Source: an uncultured Flavobacteriaceae bacterium | GTDB taxonomy: Bacteria > Bacteroidota > Bacteroidia > Flavobacteriales > Flavobacteriaceae | Assembly (NCBI GenBank): GCA_905479065.1 | Contig: CAJQLB010000005.1 | Coordinates: 1 to 51,256 of the forward strand | DNA: 51,256 nt | Reading direction: 5' to 3' | Part shown: positions 19,634-29,095 of the stretch, one piece after another | Layout: each line of letters starts with the position of its first letter | Numbering within the stretch: the first letter of the stretch is position 1 | Notes under the pieces: model-generated | Told to the model about the DNA's origin: nothing | Database searches by the model: none | Seen by the model: the letters and a program-made list of their open reading frames with translations, nothing else | Translations under genes and position numbers: made by a program

Positions 19634-20977
19634 ATGAAATTTATAGAAACTTTAAAAAATGTTTGGAAAATAACAGAACTGAAAGACAGAATCATTCTAA
19701 CTTTAGGAATGCTTTTAGTTTATCGTTTTGGAGCACAAGTGGTTCTTCCTGGTATTGATGCTAGTAAATTAGGTTTAATAGATGAAAATACGCAGCAAGG
19801 ATTACTTGGATTATTGAATGCATTCACAGGAGGCGCATTTGCAAATGCATCCGTGTTTGCATTAGGTATTATGCCGTATATTTCGGCATCAATTGTTGTT
19901 CAATTGATGGGAATTGCAATTCCTTATCTCCAAAAGCTACAAAAAGAAGGTGCTAGTGGTCAGAAAAAAATTACTCAAATTACACGTTGGTTAACAATAG
20001 CAATTTGTTTAGTTCAAGCACCAGGATACTTAGTGAGTTTGCCGTCTCTTGGAATTCCACAGGAAGCATTTCTGTTGGGTCAAGGAGGACTTTTTTATTT
20101 TTCATCTATTATCATTTTGGTAACAGGATGTATTTTCGCCATGTGGTTAGGAGAGAAGATAACAGATAAAGGTATTGGTAATGGAATTTCATTATTAATT
20201 ATGGTAGGTATTATTGCAACATTACCGCAGTCTTTTATTCAAGAATACGCTGCAAGAGTGACTGAATCCAACGGAGGTCTAATAATGATTCTTATAGAGT
20301 TAGTCATATGGTTTGTAATCATATTATTATCCATTATGTTAGTAATGGCCGTTCGTAAAATTGCAGTTCAATACGCTCGTCGTACACAATCTGGCGGTTA
20401 TGAAAAGAATGTGTTTGGTTCAAGACAATACATTCCTTTAAAATTGAATGCTTCAGGAGTAATGCCTATTATTTTCGCACAGGCAATCATGTTTGTGCCA
20501 TCATTAATTGGTGGGTTGGATATGATGAAAGACTCTTCTGTTGGTCAATGGTTGCAAACAGAATTTTCAGACTTATTTGGATTTTGGTACAATGTTGTGT
20601 TTGCAGTGTTAATTATCATTTTCACTTATTTCTATACGGCAATTACTGTGCCTACGAATAAAATGGCTGATGATTTAAAAAGAAGTGGTGGTTTCATACC
20701 AGGTATACGCCCAGGAACAGAAACATCAGAATATTTAGACAAAATTATGTCTCAAATAACATTACCAGGGTCGATATTTTTAGCTCTAATTGCGGTTTTT
20801 CCTGCCTTCATTGTTAAATTAATGAATGTTCAACAAGGTTGGGCGTTATTTTTTGGAGGTACATCTCTGTTAATTATGGTAGGGGTTGCTATTGATACGA
20901 TGCAACAAGTCAATTCGTACTTACTGAATAAACATTACGATGGTTTAATGAAGACCGGTAAAAACAGAAAAGGTTAA
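19634..20977 (+). CDS. secY: Preprotein translocase channel subunit SecY
   Basis: The 447-residue inner-membrane protein is the Sec translocon channel. Ten hydrophobic segments are expected and visible. Family motifs include VYRFGAQVVLPGID, GIMPYISASIVVQL (plug/TM2 region), TDKGIGNGISLLIM and the cytoplasmic loop GGFIPGIRPGTETSEYLDKI. It exports the many signal-peptide proteins of the cell, including those elsewhere in this window. It is cotranscribed between rplO and infA. Confidence 0.99.
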   Translation: MKFIETLKNVWKITELKDRIILTLGMLLVYRFGAQVVLPGIDASKLGLIDENTQQGLLGLLNAFTGGAFANASVFALGIMPYISASIVVQLMGIAIPYLQKLQKEGASGQKKITQITRWLTIAICLVQAPGYLVSLPSLGIPQEAFLLGQGGLFYFSSIIILVTGCIFAMWLGEKITDKGIGNGISLLIMVGIIATLPQSFIQEYAARVTESNGGLIMILIELVIWFVIILLSIMLVMAVRKIAVQYARRTQSGGYEKNVFGSRQYIPLKLNASGVMPIIFAQAIMFVPSLIGGLDMMKDSSVGQWLQTEFSDLFGFWYNVVFAVLIIIFTYFYTAITVPTNKMADDLKRSGGFIPGIRPGTETSEYLDKIMSQITLPGSIFLALIAVFPAFIVKLMNVQQGWALFFGGTSLLIMVGVAIDTMQQVNSYLLNKHYDGLMKTGKNRKG

Positions 20978-20991
20978 TTAGGATATAGATT

Positions 20992-21207
20992 ATGGCAAAG
21001 CAAGCAGCAATAGAGCAAGACGGAACTATCATAGAAGCATTATCAAATGCCATGTTTCGTGTTGAACTAGAAAATGGTCATATTGTGACTGCCCACATCT
21101 CTGGTAAGATGCGAATGCATTATATTAAATTGTTACCAGGTGATAAAGTTAAATTAGAAATGAGTCCTTACGATTTATCTAAGGCGAGAATAACTTATAG
21201 ATACTAA
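20992..21207 (+). CDS. infA: Translation initiation factor IF-1
   Basis: The 71-residue OB-fold protein begins [29 protein letters not shown] and ends [21 protein letters not shown], standard IF-1. It binds the ribosomal A site during initiation. It lies between secY and rpmJ, 4 nt before the latter, the usual order outside the gammaproteobacteria. Confidence 0.99.
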   Translation: MAKQAAIEQDGTIIEALSNAMFRVELENGHIVTAHISGKMRMHYIKLLPGDKVKLEMSPYDLSKARITYRY

Positions 21208-21211
21208 AAAG

Positions 21212-21328
21212 ATGAAAGTAAGAGCATCCGTTAAAAAAAGAAGTGCAGATTGTAAGATTGTCCGAAGAAAAGGGCGTCTTTATGTAATCAATAAAAAGAA
21301 TCCTAGATTTAAACAAAGACAAGGTTAA
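21212..21328 (+). CDS. rpmJ: 50S ribosomal protein bL36, zinc ligands mostly lost
   Basis: A 38-residue ORF beginning [20 protein letters not shown] and ending RFKQRQG is unmistakably L36. Compared with the zinc-binding form, whose ligands are Cys11, Cys14, Cys27 and His33, this protein has Ser11, Cys14, Asn27 and Phe33. Three of four ligands are gone, so it should not bind zinc. It sits between infA and rpsM; 2 nt separate its stop from the rpsM start. Confidence 0.98.
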   Translation: MKVRASVKKRSADCKIVRRKGRLYVINKKNPRFKQRQG

Positions 21329-21330
21329 TT

Positions 21331-21705
21331 ATGGCTAGAATTGCAGGTGTAGACATACCAAAACAAAAAAGAGGAGTGATCTCTTTGACTTATATCTATG
21401 GAATAGGTAGAAGTCGAGCAAAAGAAATATTAGCAACTGCTAAAGTAGATGAAAGTAAAGTTGTTTCAGATTGGTCTGATGATGATATCAGTAATATCCG
21501 AGAAGCAGTTGGGTCTTTCACAATTGAAGGTGAATTACGTTCAGAAACACAATTGAACATTAAGCGATTAATGGATATAGGTTGTTACAGAGGTATTCGT
21601 CATAGAGCAGGGCTTCCTCTTCGAGGACAGCGAACAAAAAATAATTCCAGAACAAGAAAAGGAAGAAGGAAAACTGTCGCTAATAAGAAAAAAGTAACTA
21701 AATAA
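21331..21705 (+). CDS. rpsM: 30S ribosomal protein uS13
   Basis: The 124-residue protein begins [26 protein letters not shown] and ends [21 protein letters not shown] plus a short basic tail, the S13 hallmarks. It forms bridges to the large subunit. It is followed by an unusually long 98-nt gap before rpsK, containing tandem 7-mers. Confidence 0.99.
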   Translation: MARIAGVDIPKQKRGVISLTYIYGIGRSRAKEILATAKVDESKVVSDWSDDDISNIREAVGSFTIEGELRSETQLNIKRLMDIGCYRGIRHRAGLPLRGQRTKNNSRTRKGRRKTVANKKKVTK

Positions 21706-21772
21706 TAAAAGTCATTAGTATTTAGCGGTTAGATTGAATCTGTTTGAAATTTAATAGTTTAGGATTCTAATG

Positions 21773-21800
21773 CTAACAACTAACAACTAGAAACTAGAAA
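21773..21800 (+). repeat. Tandem 7-mers directly upstream of rpsK
   Basis: Two copies of CTAACAA (21773-21786) are followed at once by two copies of CTAGAAA (21787-21800), ending 3 nt before the rpsK ATG. The gap also holds complementary pieces (GTTAG/CTAAC and GAATC/GATTC), so the leader may fold. The array could act as an unstructured A-rich ribosome-loading site or as a protein-binding site. No function is established. Confidence 0.6.
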
Positions 21801-21803
21801 AAT

Positions 21804-22187
21804 ATGGCAAAGTCAAGTACAAAAAAACGTAAAGTAATTGTAGATGCAGTAGGTGAGGCACATATCACCGCGTCATTTAACAACATTATCATCTCATTAA
21901 CCAACAAAAAAGGAGATGTAATCTCATGGTCATCTGCTGGTAAAATGGGATTTAGAGGATCTAAAAAAAACACACCGTATGCTGCTCAGTTAGCAGCAGA
22001 AGATGCGGTTAACGTTGCAAAGGAAGCTGGATTGAAAAAAGTGAAGTGTTACGTTAAAGGCCCTGGAAATGGTAGAGAGTCTGCCATCAGATCAATTCAC
22101 AATGGAGGTATTGAAGTAACAGAAATCATCGATGTTACACCAGCACCGCACAACGGATGTCGTCCACCGAAAAGAAGAAGAGTGTAA
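21804..22187 (+). CDS. rpsK: 30S ribosomal protein uS11
   Basis: The 127-residue protein contains [40 protein letters not shown] and the C-terminal signature [17 protein letters not shown]. It is a platform protein near the mRNA exit and the anti-Shine-Dalgarno region. It is separated from both neighbours by roughly 100-nt gaps, unlike the tight packing upstream. Confidence 0.99.
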   Translation: MAKSSTKKRKVIVDAVGEAHITASFNNIIISLTNKKGDVISWSSAGKMGFRGSKKNTPYAAQLAAEDAVNVAKEAGLKKVKCYVKGPGNGRESAIRSIHNGGIEVTEIIDVTPAPHNGCRPPKRRRV

Positions 22188-22307
22188 TCTGATTTTTTCA
22201 GATACTCAAATTATAAATTTTAATAACAAGTATAAACGAGAGATTGACGATTGTCGAAGGATAAGATTAAGACCTGAATTCATAATCACTCTCACAACAA
22301 ATTTAAA

Positions 22308-22913
22308 ATGGCAAGATATACTGGTCCTAAAACAAAAATCGCACGTAAGTTTGGTGAAGCAATCTTCGGAGAAGATAAATCTTTTGAAAAAAGAAATTAT
22401 CCTCCAGGACAACACGGAAACAATAGAAGACGTGGTAAAAAATCAGAGTATGCTATCCAACTAATGGAAAAGCAAAAGGCAAAGTATACATACGGTGTCT
22501 TGGAACGTCAATTTAGAAACATGTTTAAAAAAGCGACTGCTGCGTCTGGAATTACAGGTGAGGTGTTGTTACAATTATGTGAGTCTAGACTAGATAACGT
22601 TGTTTACAGAATGGGTGTTGCTCGATCAAGAAGAGGGGCCCGTCAACTAGTGTCTCACAGACACATTACCGTAAATGGAGAACTCGTCAATATCCCTTCT
22701 TACTCATTGAAAGCAGGAGATATTGTTGCTGTGAGAGAAAAGTCTAAATCGTTAGAAGCAATTAACCATGCGCTAACGTCCTCAAGTAATGTTTATGAAT
22801 GGATTACTTGGAATAACGATACCATGCAAGGAACATATGTTTCTGTTCCTGCAAGAGTACAAATTCCGGAAAACATTAATGAGCAATTCATTGTTGAATT
22901 ATATTCTAAATAA
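22308..22913 (+). CDS. rpsD: 30S ribosomal protein uS4
   Basis: The 201-residue protein begins [21 protein letters not shown], contains [22 protein letters not shown], and has the S4 RNA-binding domain ([35 protein letters not shown]). No zinc-binding cysteines are present at the N terminus. S4 starts 30S assembly. In E. coli it represses the alpha operon through a leader; any such site here would have to lie in the gaps before rpsK or rpsD. Confidence 0.99.
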   Translation: MARYTGPKTKIARKFGEAIFGEDKSFEKRNYPPGQHGNNRRRGKKSEYAIQLMEKQKAKYTYGVLERQFRNMFKKATAASGITGEVLLQLCESRLDNVVYRMGVARSRRGARQLVSHRHITVNGELVNIPSYSLKAGDIVAVREKSKSLEAINHALTSSSNVYEWITWNNDTMQGTYVSVPARVQIPENINEQFIVELYSK

Positions 22914-22933
22914 TAACTGATACAAAAATAGAT

Positions 22934-23926
22934 ATGGCAATTTTAAATTTTCAGAAGCCCGATAAAGTAATAATGATCGATTCAACTGATTTTGAAGGAA
23001 AATTCGAATTTAGACCTTTGGAACCTGGTTTTGGATTAACAGTAGGGAATGCGTTAAGAAGAGTATTATTGTCTTCTTTAGAAGGATTCGCTATCACATC
23101 AGTTAGGATGGAAGGGGTAGAACATGAATTTTCTACAATCTCTGGTGTTGTTGAAGATGTAACAGAAATAATATTAAATTTAAAGCAAGTACGTTTTAAA
23201 AGACAGATAGATGAAATCGACAACGAATCTGTGTCGATATCAATTTCAGGTCAAGATCAAATTACTGCTGGCGATTTTCAGAAATTTATATCTGGTTTTC
23301 AAGTTTTAAATTCAGATCAAGTAATCTGTAATCTAGATCCGAAAGTAAGTATTAACATGGAAATTACCATCGAGAAAGGAAGAGGTTACGTACCAGCTGA
23401 AGAGAATAAAAAAGCTACAGCACCTATGGGAACTATTTTTACAGACTCAATTTACACGCCAATCAAAAATGTTAAATATAGTGTTGAAAATTTTCGTGTA
23501 GAGCAAAAAACTGATTATGAGAAGTTAGTTTTCGAAATTATGACGGATGGTTCAATCAACCCTCAAGATGCTTTAACAGAAGCTGCAAAAATACTTATTC
23601 ACCACTTTATGTTATTCTCAGATGAGCGTATCACGTTAGAAGCTGATGAAATTGCTCAAACTGAAACTTATGATGAAGAATCACTTCACATGAGACAGTT
23701 ATTAAAAACAAAATTAATTGATATGGACTTATCAGTACGTGCTCTTAATTGTTTAAAAGCGGCAGAAGTAGATACCTTAGGTGATTTAGTGTCATTTAAC
23801 AAAAATGATTTAATGAAATTCAGGAATTTTGGTAAAAAATCCTTGACCGAGCTTGAAGAGCTTGTGAACGTTAAAGGATTAAATTTCGGAATGGACCTGA
23901 GTAAATATAAATTAGATAAAGATTAA
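22934..23926 (+). CDS. rpoA: RNA polymerase alpha subunit
   Basis: The 330-residue protein has an N-terminal dimerisation domain ([22 protein letters not shown], with the conserved assembly motif), a linker, and a C-terminal domain with helix-hairpin-helix features ([22 protein letters not shown] and [13 protein letters not shown]) that contacts DNA and regulators. It is 20 nt after rpsD. The gap to rplQ holds a strong hairpin. Confidence 0.99.
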   Translation: MAILNFQKPDKVIMIDSTDFEGKFEFRPLEPGFGLTVGNALRRVLLSSLEGFAITSVRMEGVEHEFSTISGVVEDVTEIILNLKQVRFKRQIDEIDNESVSISISGQDQITAGDFQKFISGFQVLNSDQVICNLDPKVSINMEITIEKGRGYVPAEENKKATAPMGTIFTDSIYTPIKNVKYSVENFRVEQKTDYEKLVFEIMTDGSINPQDALTEAAKILIHHFMLFSDERITLEADEIAQTETYDEESLHMRQLLKTKLIDMDLSVRALNCLKAAEVDTLGDLVSFNKNDLMKFRNFGKKSLTELEELVNVKGLNFGMDLSKYKLDKD

Positions 23927-23928
23927 TA

Positions 23929-23971
23929 CATCATATTTTGCTCCTCTAAAGTGAGTTGAAGCAAGATGATG
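23929..23971 (+). promoter_or_regulatory. Leader-like hairpin between rpoA and rplQ
   Basis: CATCAT (23929-23934) and TTTGCT (23937-23942) pair with AGCAAG and ATGATG (23960-23971). The result is a 12-bp stem with a 2-nt bulge on the left arm and a 17-nt loop. No T run follows, so it is not a typical terminator. It fills almost the whole gap and ends 16 nt before the rplQ start, a place suited to translational control or RNA processing. Confidence 0.55.
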
Positions 23972-23987
23972 ATTTAAACCAAATGTC

Positions 23988-24458
23988 ATGAGACACGGAA
24001 AAAAAGTAAACCACCTAGGAAGACAGACCGCTCACAGAAAAGCAATGTTAGCAAACATGGCTTGTTCATTAATTGAGCATAAACGAATCAATACCACTGT
24101 TGCTAAGGCAAAAGCTTTAAAACAGTTTGTTGAGCCAATGATAACGAAATCAAAGGAAGATACAACGCACAACAGACGAATTGTTATGGCCCGATTAAGG
24201 CAAAAACAAGCTGTAGCAGAATTATTCAGAGATGTAGCGTCAAAAGTGGGAGATCGACCAGGAGGATATACAAGAATTATAAAACTTGGTAATAGATTAG
24301 GTGATAATGCAGATATGGCGATGATTGAACTAGTTGATTACAATGAAATCTATAATGCTGACAAAAAGTCGAAGAAAACCACTAGAAGAAGCCGAAGAGG
24401 AGGGAATAAACCTGCCAAAGCAGCTACCGAAACTATAGTTTCTAACGAAGAAGAATAA
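23988..24458 (+). CDS. rplQ: 50S ribosomal protein bL17 with C-terminal extension
   Basis: The 156-residue protein begins [25 protein letters not shown], the exact L17 start, and contains [18 protein letters not shown] and [26 protein letters not shown]. It is about 30 residues longer than E. coli L17. The extra tail is first basic ([14 protein letters not shown]) and then acidic (SNEEE). It is the last gene of the ribosomal super-operon. Confidence 0.99.
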   Translation: MRHGKKVNHLGRQTAHRKAMLANMACSLIEHKRINTTVAKAKALKQFVEPMITKSKEDTTHNRRIVMARLRQKQAVAELFRDVASKVGDRPGGYTRIIKLGNRLGDNADMAMIELVDYNEIYNADKKSKKTTRRSRRGGNKPAKAATETIVSNEEE

Positions 24459-24482
24459 AAGGAACAACTTTAACGTTTCATT

Positions 24483-24518
24483 AAGGGTAAACTTTATATA
24501 AAGTTTACCCTTTTTTTT
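24483..24518 (+). terminator. Intrinsic terminator of the ribosomal super-operon
   Basis: AAGGGTAAACTTTA and its complement TAAAGTTTACCCTT form a perfect self-complementary stem, continued by a run of eight or more T. It begins 24 nt after the rplQ stop and is the strongest terminator in the window. Confidence 0.92.
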
Positions 24519-24528
24519 GATAATTTAT

Positions 24529-24536
24529 TATTTTAG
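24529..24536 (+). promoter_or_regulatory. Possible -7 box for the first secreted paralogue
   Basis: TATTTTAG matches TAnnTTTG at seven of eight positions. It lies 18 nt before the start codon, just after the operon terminator. No TTG is visible at the expected -33 distance, so this is a weak call supported mainly by position. Confidence 0.4.
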
Positions 24537-24554
24537 CACTGTTAAAAAAAAAAT

Positions 24555-25271
24555 ATGAAAAATTTACTTTTACTATCGTCATTATTATCATGCATGTCTC
24601 TAATTGGCCAATCTTTAGATAATAATAATGTGAGTGTGACTAACAATACTTCTAACACAATGCTGTCTGCATCAAATGGAATGCAAAGTTCATATGGATC
24701 TTCTGCATATTTTGTGAATCCTTCAAGAGCGGTTGATGGGACTGTTTATTTGTTTGAAGATTGGAGTAATTCAGGAATCATTTATGCAACTACAAATGAA
24801 AAATATTCTTTAAAAAATATAAACTTAAATATTGAGAGAAATTCATTTGAATCTAAAGTTGGACAGGATTCATTATTTTCATTCAACTTCAATAACATTG
24901 ATAAGTTTGTAGTCAACGGCAGAACATTCAAAAACTACTACTGGGACGATGACAATAGGGTATATGAGATCATATACGAAAATGAAAATTGGTCATTAAT
25001 AAAAGGTTTCAAAATTGTTGAAGTATCTGGATCTGCAAATCCAATGTTAAATAGAACAAGAGATAGAATCATTAGAAAAGCTTTTTATTATCTAAAAGAT
25101 GATTCAGGAATTAACACCTTCATTATGAAGAAAAATAAGATCCTCAAATTACTAAACAAAAAGGAAACAGGTTCAGAAGAAGTCTTACGTTATGTCAAAT
25201 CTAACAAATTGTCTTTCAAGCGAGAGGAAGACGTCGTAAAGATTCTCGATTATAGTCTTGGGCAAAAGTAA
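24555..25271 (+). CDS. Secreted protein of unknown function, paralogue 1 of a tandem pair
   Basis: I do not recognise a named family. The 238-residue protein has a signal peptide (1-19, ending LIGQS). An Asn/Ser-rich segment follows (about 20-55), then a conserved core beginning AYFVNP and TVYLFEDWSNSGIIY, continuing LKNINLNIERNSFESK and FSFNFNNIDKFVVNGRTFKNYY, and a lysine-rich C-terminal part (KNKILKLLNKK). The next gene encodes a paralogue sharing the same blocks at roughly half identity by eye, so the two arose by tandem duplication and then diverged. No enzyme motif, membrane segment beyond the signal, or metal site is obvious. A periplasmic or surface role is inferred from the signal peptide only. 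Confidence 0.85.
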   Translation: MKNLLLLSSLLSCMSLIGQSLDNNNVSVTNNTSNTMLSASNGMQSSYGSSAYFVNPSRAVDGTVYLFEDWSNSGIIYATTNEKYSLKNINLNIERNSFESKVGQDSLFSFNFNNIDKFVVNGRTFKNYYWDDDNRVYEIIYENENWSLIKGFKIVEVSGSANPMLNRTRDRIIRKAFYYLKDDSGINTFIMKKNKILKLLNKKETGSEEVLRYVKSNKLSFKREEDVVKILDYSLGQK

Positions 25272-25433
25272 TAAGCTAACACAAAAGATTCATCTCTTAA
25301 CTAAAGTTATTAGCGTATCCTAAATCATTCTTGATAACGGAGCCTTTATATGGTCAGTGTCATTCGAACTATTAACAGGCGTGGCATAAAGTTTGTAGCT
25401 TCTTTCAATTTAAACAGTTTAAAAATGGTAATT

Positions 25434-26132
25434 ATGAAGAAACATATTTTGATTTGTATCAATGTCCTGCTGATCAGTGTGTCTTTTGCGCAAAATAATA
25501 ATAACAATGTAGAAAATAATGGATCACAGATTCTCAATGTTTCTAGTTCGTCTCGATCTTACGGAAAGTCTAGTGCGTCATTTGTAAATCCTGTTAAAAA
25601 ACCTGAAGGTTCAGTTTATCTGTTTGATGATTGGAATAATCGTACAATAATACACACATCAGATCAACAGAAATTTTCTTTAAAGAATATTAATTTAAAT
25701 ATTCAATTCAATAGATTTGAATCAAAAATTTCAGAAGATTCGATTTTTAGTTTTAACATCAATAATATTGACAGATTTGTAATTCGTGATCGTAGATTCA
25801 AAAATTACTACTACAATACAACTAATCGTATTTTTGAAATCATTTATGAATCTGGAAAGATATCCTTACTTAAAGGCTTTTCTATACAGTTTGTAAAGGG
25901 GTCTCCAAATCCGATGTTAAATAGATATTCTGATAAAAATATAAAGAAGGAGTCTTATTTTGTTAAAGAAGGCGCATCTATTAGATCGATTAAATTAAGA
26001 AAGAAAGATATTTTAAAATTATTATCCCCAAATCAAGCGAACACTGCCCAAGTGTTTGCAAAAACAAATAATCTATCTTTCAAAAATAGCACAGATGTCA
26101 ATCGTATTCTGACCTATGCGTTCTCAAATTGA
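25434..26132 (+). CDS. Secreted protein of unknown function, paralogue 2 of a tandem pair
   Basis: The 232-residue protein begins MKKHILICINVLLISVSFAQ, a clear signal peptide, followed by an Asn-rich stretch (NNNNNVENN). The same blocks as paralogue 1 follow in the same order: SASFVNP, SVYLFDDWNNRTIIH, LKNINLNIQFNRFESK, FSFNINNIDRFVI, FKNYY, KGFSI, NPMLNR and KKDILKLL. The ATG giving this signal peptide is preferred over starts up to 28 codons upstream. It is 162 nt downstream of paralogue 1, so it may be cotranscribed or have its own promoter. Function unknown. Confidence 0.85.
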   Translation: MKKHILICINVLLISVSFAQNNNNNVENNGSQILNVSSSSRSYGKSSASFVNPVKKPEGSVYLFDDWNNRTIIHTSDQQKFSLKNINLNIQFNRFESKISEDSIFSFNINNIDRFVIRDRRFKNYYYNTTNRIFEIIYESGKISLLKGFSIQFVKGSPNPMLNRYSDKNIKKESYFVKEGASIRSIKLRKKDILKLLSPNQANTAQVFAKTNNLSFKNSTDVNRILTYAFSN

Positions 26133-26263
26133 TGTGTGATCTTTTGAGATTAGCGATAAATTTGTTCAATACACAAGGTTATAATTGTGAAATTTAACTA
26201 ATAGCCTAAAAATAATTTCGGTTATCATTTTCAAATACTTAAGACTTAAAAAGTTCACTTGAT

Positions 26264-26284
26264 ACAATTTTTTTTTAAAATTGT
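26264..26284 (+). terminator. Weak AT-rich hairpin, possible terminator after the paralogue pair
   Basis: ACAATTTT and AAAATTGT can pair across a loop of five T. The stem is almost entirely A-T and only a short T stretch follows, so this is a tentative terminator for the secreted paralogue pair. Confidence 0.3.
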
Positions 26285-26349
26285 TTAAAAGGCGTTAATT
26301 ACTTGTCATCTTTTTTTAAATAAATGGCGATAATTAAAGTTCTATAAAT

Positions 26350-26357
26350 TATTTTTG
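26350..26357 (+). promoter_or_regulatory. Probable -7 box of carA
   Basis: TATTTTTG is an exact TAnnTTTG match. It places a transcript start a few bases downstream and about 15 nt before the chosen ATG, which also argues against an upstream GTG start inside the box. No good -33 TTG was seen. Confidence 0.5.
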
Positions 26358-26377
26358 TGAAACTTTATTTGAAAATT

Positions 26378-27481
26378 ATGAAATACCAGTCACGAAAAAA
26401 GGCCTTTATTTTATTGGATGATGGGACAATTTTCTACGGAAAAGCTATTGGAGATGATGGAACTGCTTTTGGCGAGGTATGTTTCAATACAGGAATGACT
26501 GGTTACCAAGAAATTTTTACTGATCCTTCTTATTTTGGCCAACTTATGGTTACCACGAATGCGCATATTGGTAATTATGGTGTTAATAAAAATGAAGTCG
26601 AATCAAATTCGATTAAAATATCTGGCTTGATTTGTAAAAATTTTAGTTTTAATTACTCAAGAGAAGCTGCTGACAACTCATTAAAGCATTTTTTTGAGCA
26701 ACACGATTTATTTGGAATATCAGATGTGGATACGAGAGCACTGGTGAGTTACATTAGGGACAACGGTGCCATGAACGCCGTTATTTCTACTGATTTGGAT
26801 AATATAGAAACTCTTAAATCACAGCTTTCCGAGTTTCCTAAAATGGAAGGGTTAGAATTAGCCTCTGCAGTGTCTACTAAAGAACCTTATTTTTATGGTA
26901 ATAAAGAGGCTACTTACAAGGTAGCAGCCTTAGATATAGGTATTAAAAAAAATATTTTAAGACACCTTGCAGAGAGGGACGTATATATCAAAGTTTTTCC
27001 ATACAATGCAGCATTTGAGACGATGGCTGAATTTGAACCAGACGGGTATTTTCTTTCTAATGGACCAGGGGATCCTAAACCATTGGTTGAGGCACAATTG
27101 GTAGCTAAGGAAGTTATAAAGAGAAATTTACCTTTGTTTGGAATTTGTCTTGGTCATCAAGTCATTGCACTTGCAAACGGTATTTCAACATATAAAATGC
27201 ATAATGGGCATCGAGGAATTAATCATCCTGTAAAAAATTTAAAAAGTGGTAAAGGTGAAATTACTTCTCAAAACCATGGTTTTGCTGTAAACAAAGAAGA
27301 GGCTGAAGCGCATCCAGATATAGAGATTACTCATGTACATTTGAATGACCATACAGTTGCTGGATTAGCCATGATTCACAAAAACTGCTTTAGTGTGCAA
27401 TATCACCCAGAGGCTAGTCCTGGCCCTCATGATTCTTGGTACTTGTTCGATCAATTTATTCAAAATATTAAAGATAGTTAA
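26378..27481 (+). CDS. carA: Carbamoyl-phosphate synthase small (glutaminase) subunit
   Basis: The 367-residue protein hydrolyses glutamine and channels ammonia to CarB for carbamoyl phosphate, feeding pyrimidine and arginine synthesis. An N-terminal CPSase small-chain domain contains DDGTIFYGKAIGDDG and FNTGMTGYQEIFTDPSY. It is followed by a class I amidotransferase domain with the nucleophile Cys257 (FGICLGHQ) and His343/Glu345 (QYHPEASPGPHD). The ATG start is preferred over a GTG seven codons upstream because the GTG overlaps the -7 box. carB is not in this window, so the subunits are encoded apart or the partner lies elsewhere. Confidence 0.97.
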   Translation: MKYQSRKKAFILLDDGTIFYGKAIGDDGTAFGEVCFNTGMTGYQEIFTDPSYFGQLMVTTNAHIGNYGVNKNEVESNSIKISGLICKNFSFNYSREAADNSLKHFFEQHDLFGISDVDTRALVSYIRDNGAMNAVISTDLDNIETLKSQLSEFPKMEGLELASAVSTKEPYFYGNKEATYKVAALDIGIKKNILRHLAERDVYIKVFPYNAAFETMAEFEPDGYFLSNGPGDPKPLVEAQLVAKEVIKRNLPLFGICLGHQVIALANGISTYKMHNGHRGINHPVKNLKSGKGEITSQNHGFAVNKEEAEAHPDIEITHVHLNDHTVAGLAMIHKNCFSVQYHPEASPGPHDSWYLFDQFIQNIKDS

Positions 27482-27570
27482 TGCACATTACTCACTTGAG
27501 GTTGTATTCTGTTGTCTTTTTTGTGATACTAAAACGTTTGCGAATAAATATACCGTAATAATACATTGAT

Positions 27571-27604
27571 TTGTGAGTTATGGAAAGACATTTTACTAAA
27601 TTTG
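27571..27604 (+). promoter_or_regulatory. Probable promoter of eno
   Basis: TAAATTTG (27597-27604) is an exact -7 match, with a TTG at 27571-27573 and 23 nt between them, at the long end of the usual range. The start codon follows 22 nt after the -7 box. Confidence 0.5.
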
Positions 27605-27605
27605 A

Positions 27606-28919
<1,314 letters not shown>

Positions 28920-28933
28920 TTATAATTTTATTG

Positions 28934-28970
28934 AAAAAAAGTCATTATCTCTGATAATGACTTTTTTTTT
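28934..28970 (+). terminator. Intrinsic terminator after eno
   Basis: AAAGTCATTATC and GATAATGACTTT pair perfectly around the loop TCT and are followed by a run of T. The flanking A run pairs with the first T residues, so the element may also work on the opposite strand. Confidence 0.9.
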
Positions 28971-29041
28971 GTCATTTTTTAATCATCAATTATATCATTA
29001 AATCCTTTTGTTTATTGCTTTAAAAATCGTGAGATATTTAG

Positions 29042-29068
29042 TAATTTCGCGAAGTTGCTATTGGCAAC
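29042..29068 (+). promoter_or_regulatory. Probable promoter of gltA with hairpin at transcript start
   Basis: TAATTTCG (29042-29049) is a seven-of-eight match to TAnnTTTG. Five nt after it comes the hairpin GTTGC-TATTG-GCAAC (29054-29068), at the expected 5' end of the mRNA. The arrangement resembles the rpsL promoter. Confidence 0.5.
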
Positions 29069-29095
29069 AAATACATCAAAAAATTTTATAAGAAT

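Noticed and set aside
21773-21800. The 7-mer array as a CRISPR-like or phage attachment repeat
   Set aside because: The units are contiguous with no spacers, far too short, and sit in the leader of an essential gene.
22187-22203. ATCTGA-TTTTT-TCAGAT hairpin after rpsK as a terminator
   Set aside because: The stem is only 6 bp and is followed by mixed sequence without a T run; the operon clearly continues.
22132-22464. A 110-codon open frame spanning the rpsK-rpsD gap
   Set aside because: It overlaps the ends of two certain ribosomal genes out of frame and its translation shows no family resemblance. It is open mainly because the flanking genes constrain composition.
29054-29068. Hairpin before gltA as a terminator for eno
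   Set aside because: eno already has a strong terminator 85 nt earlier, the hairpin is not followed by T residues, and it lies just after a -7 box.
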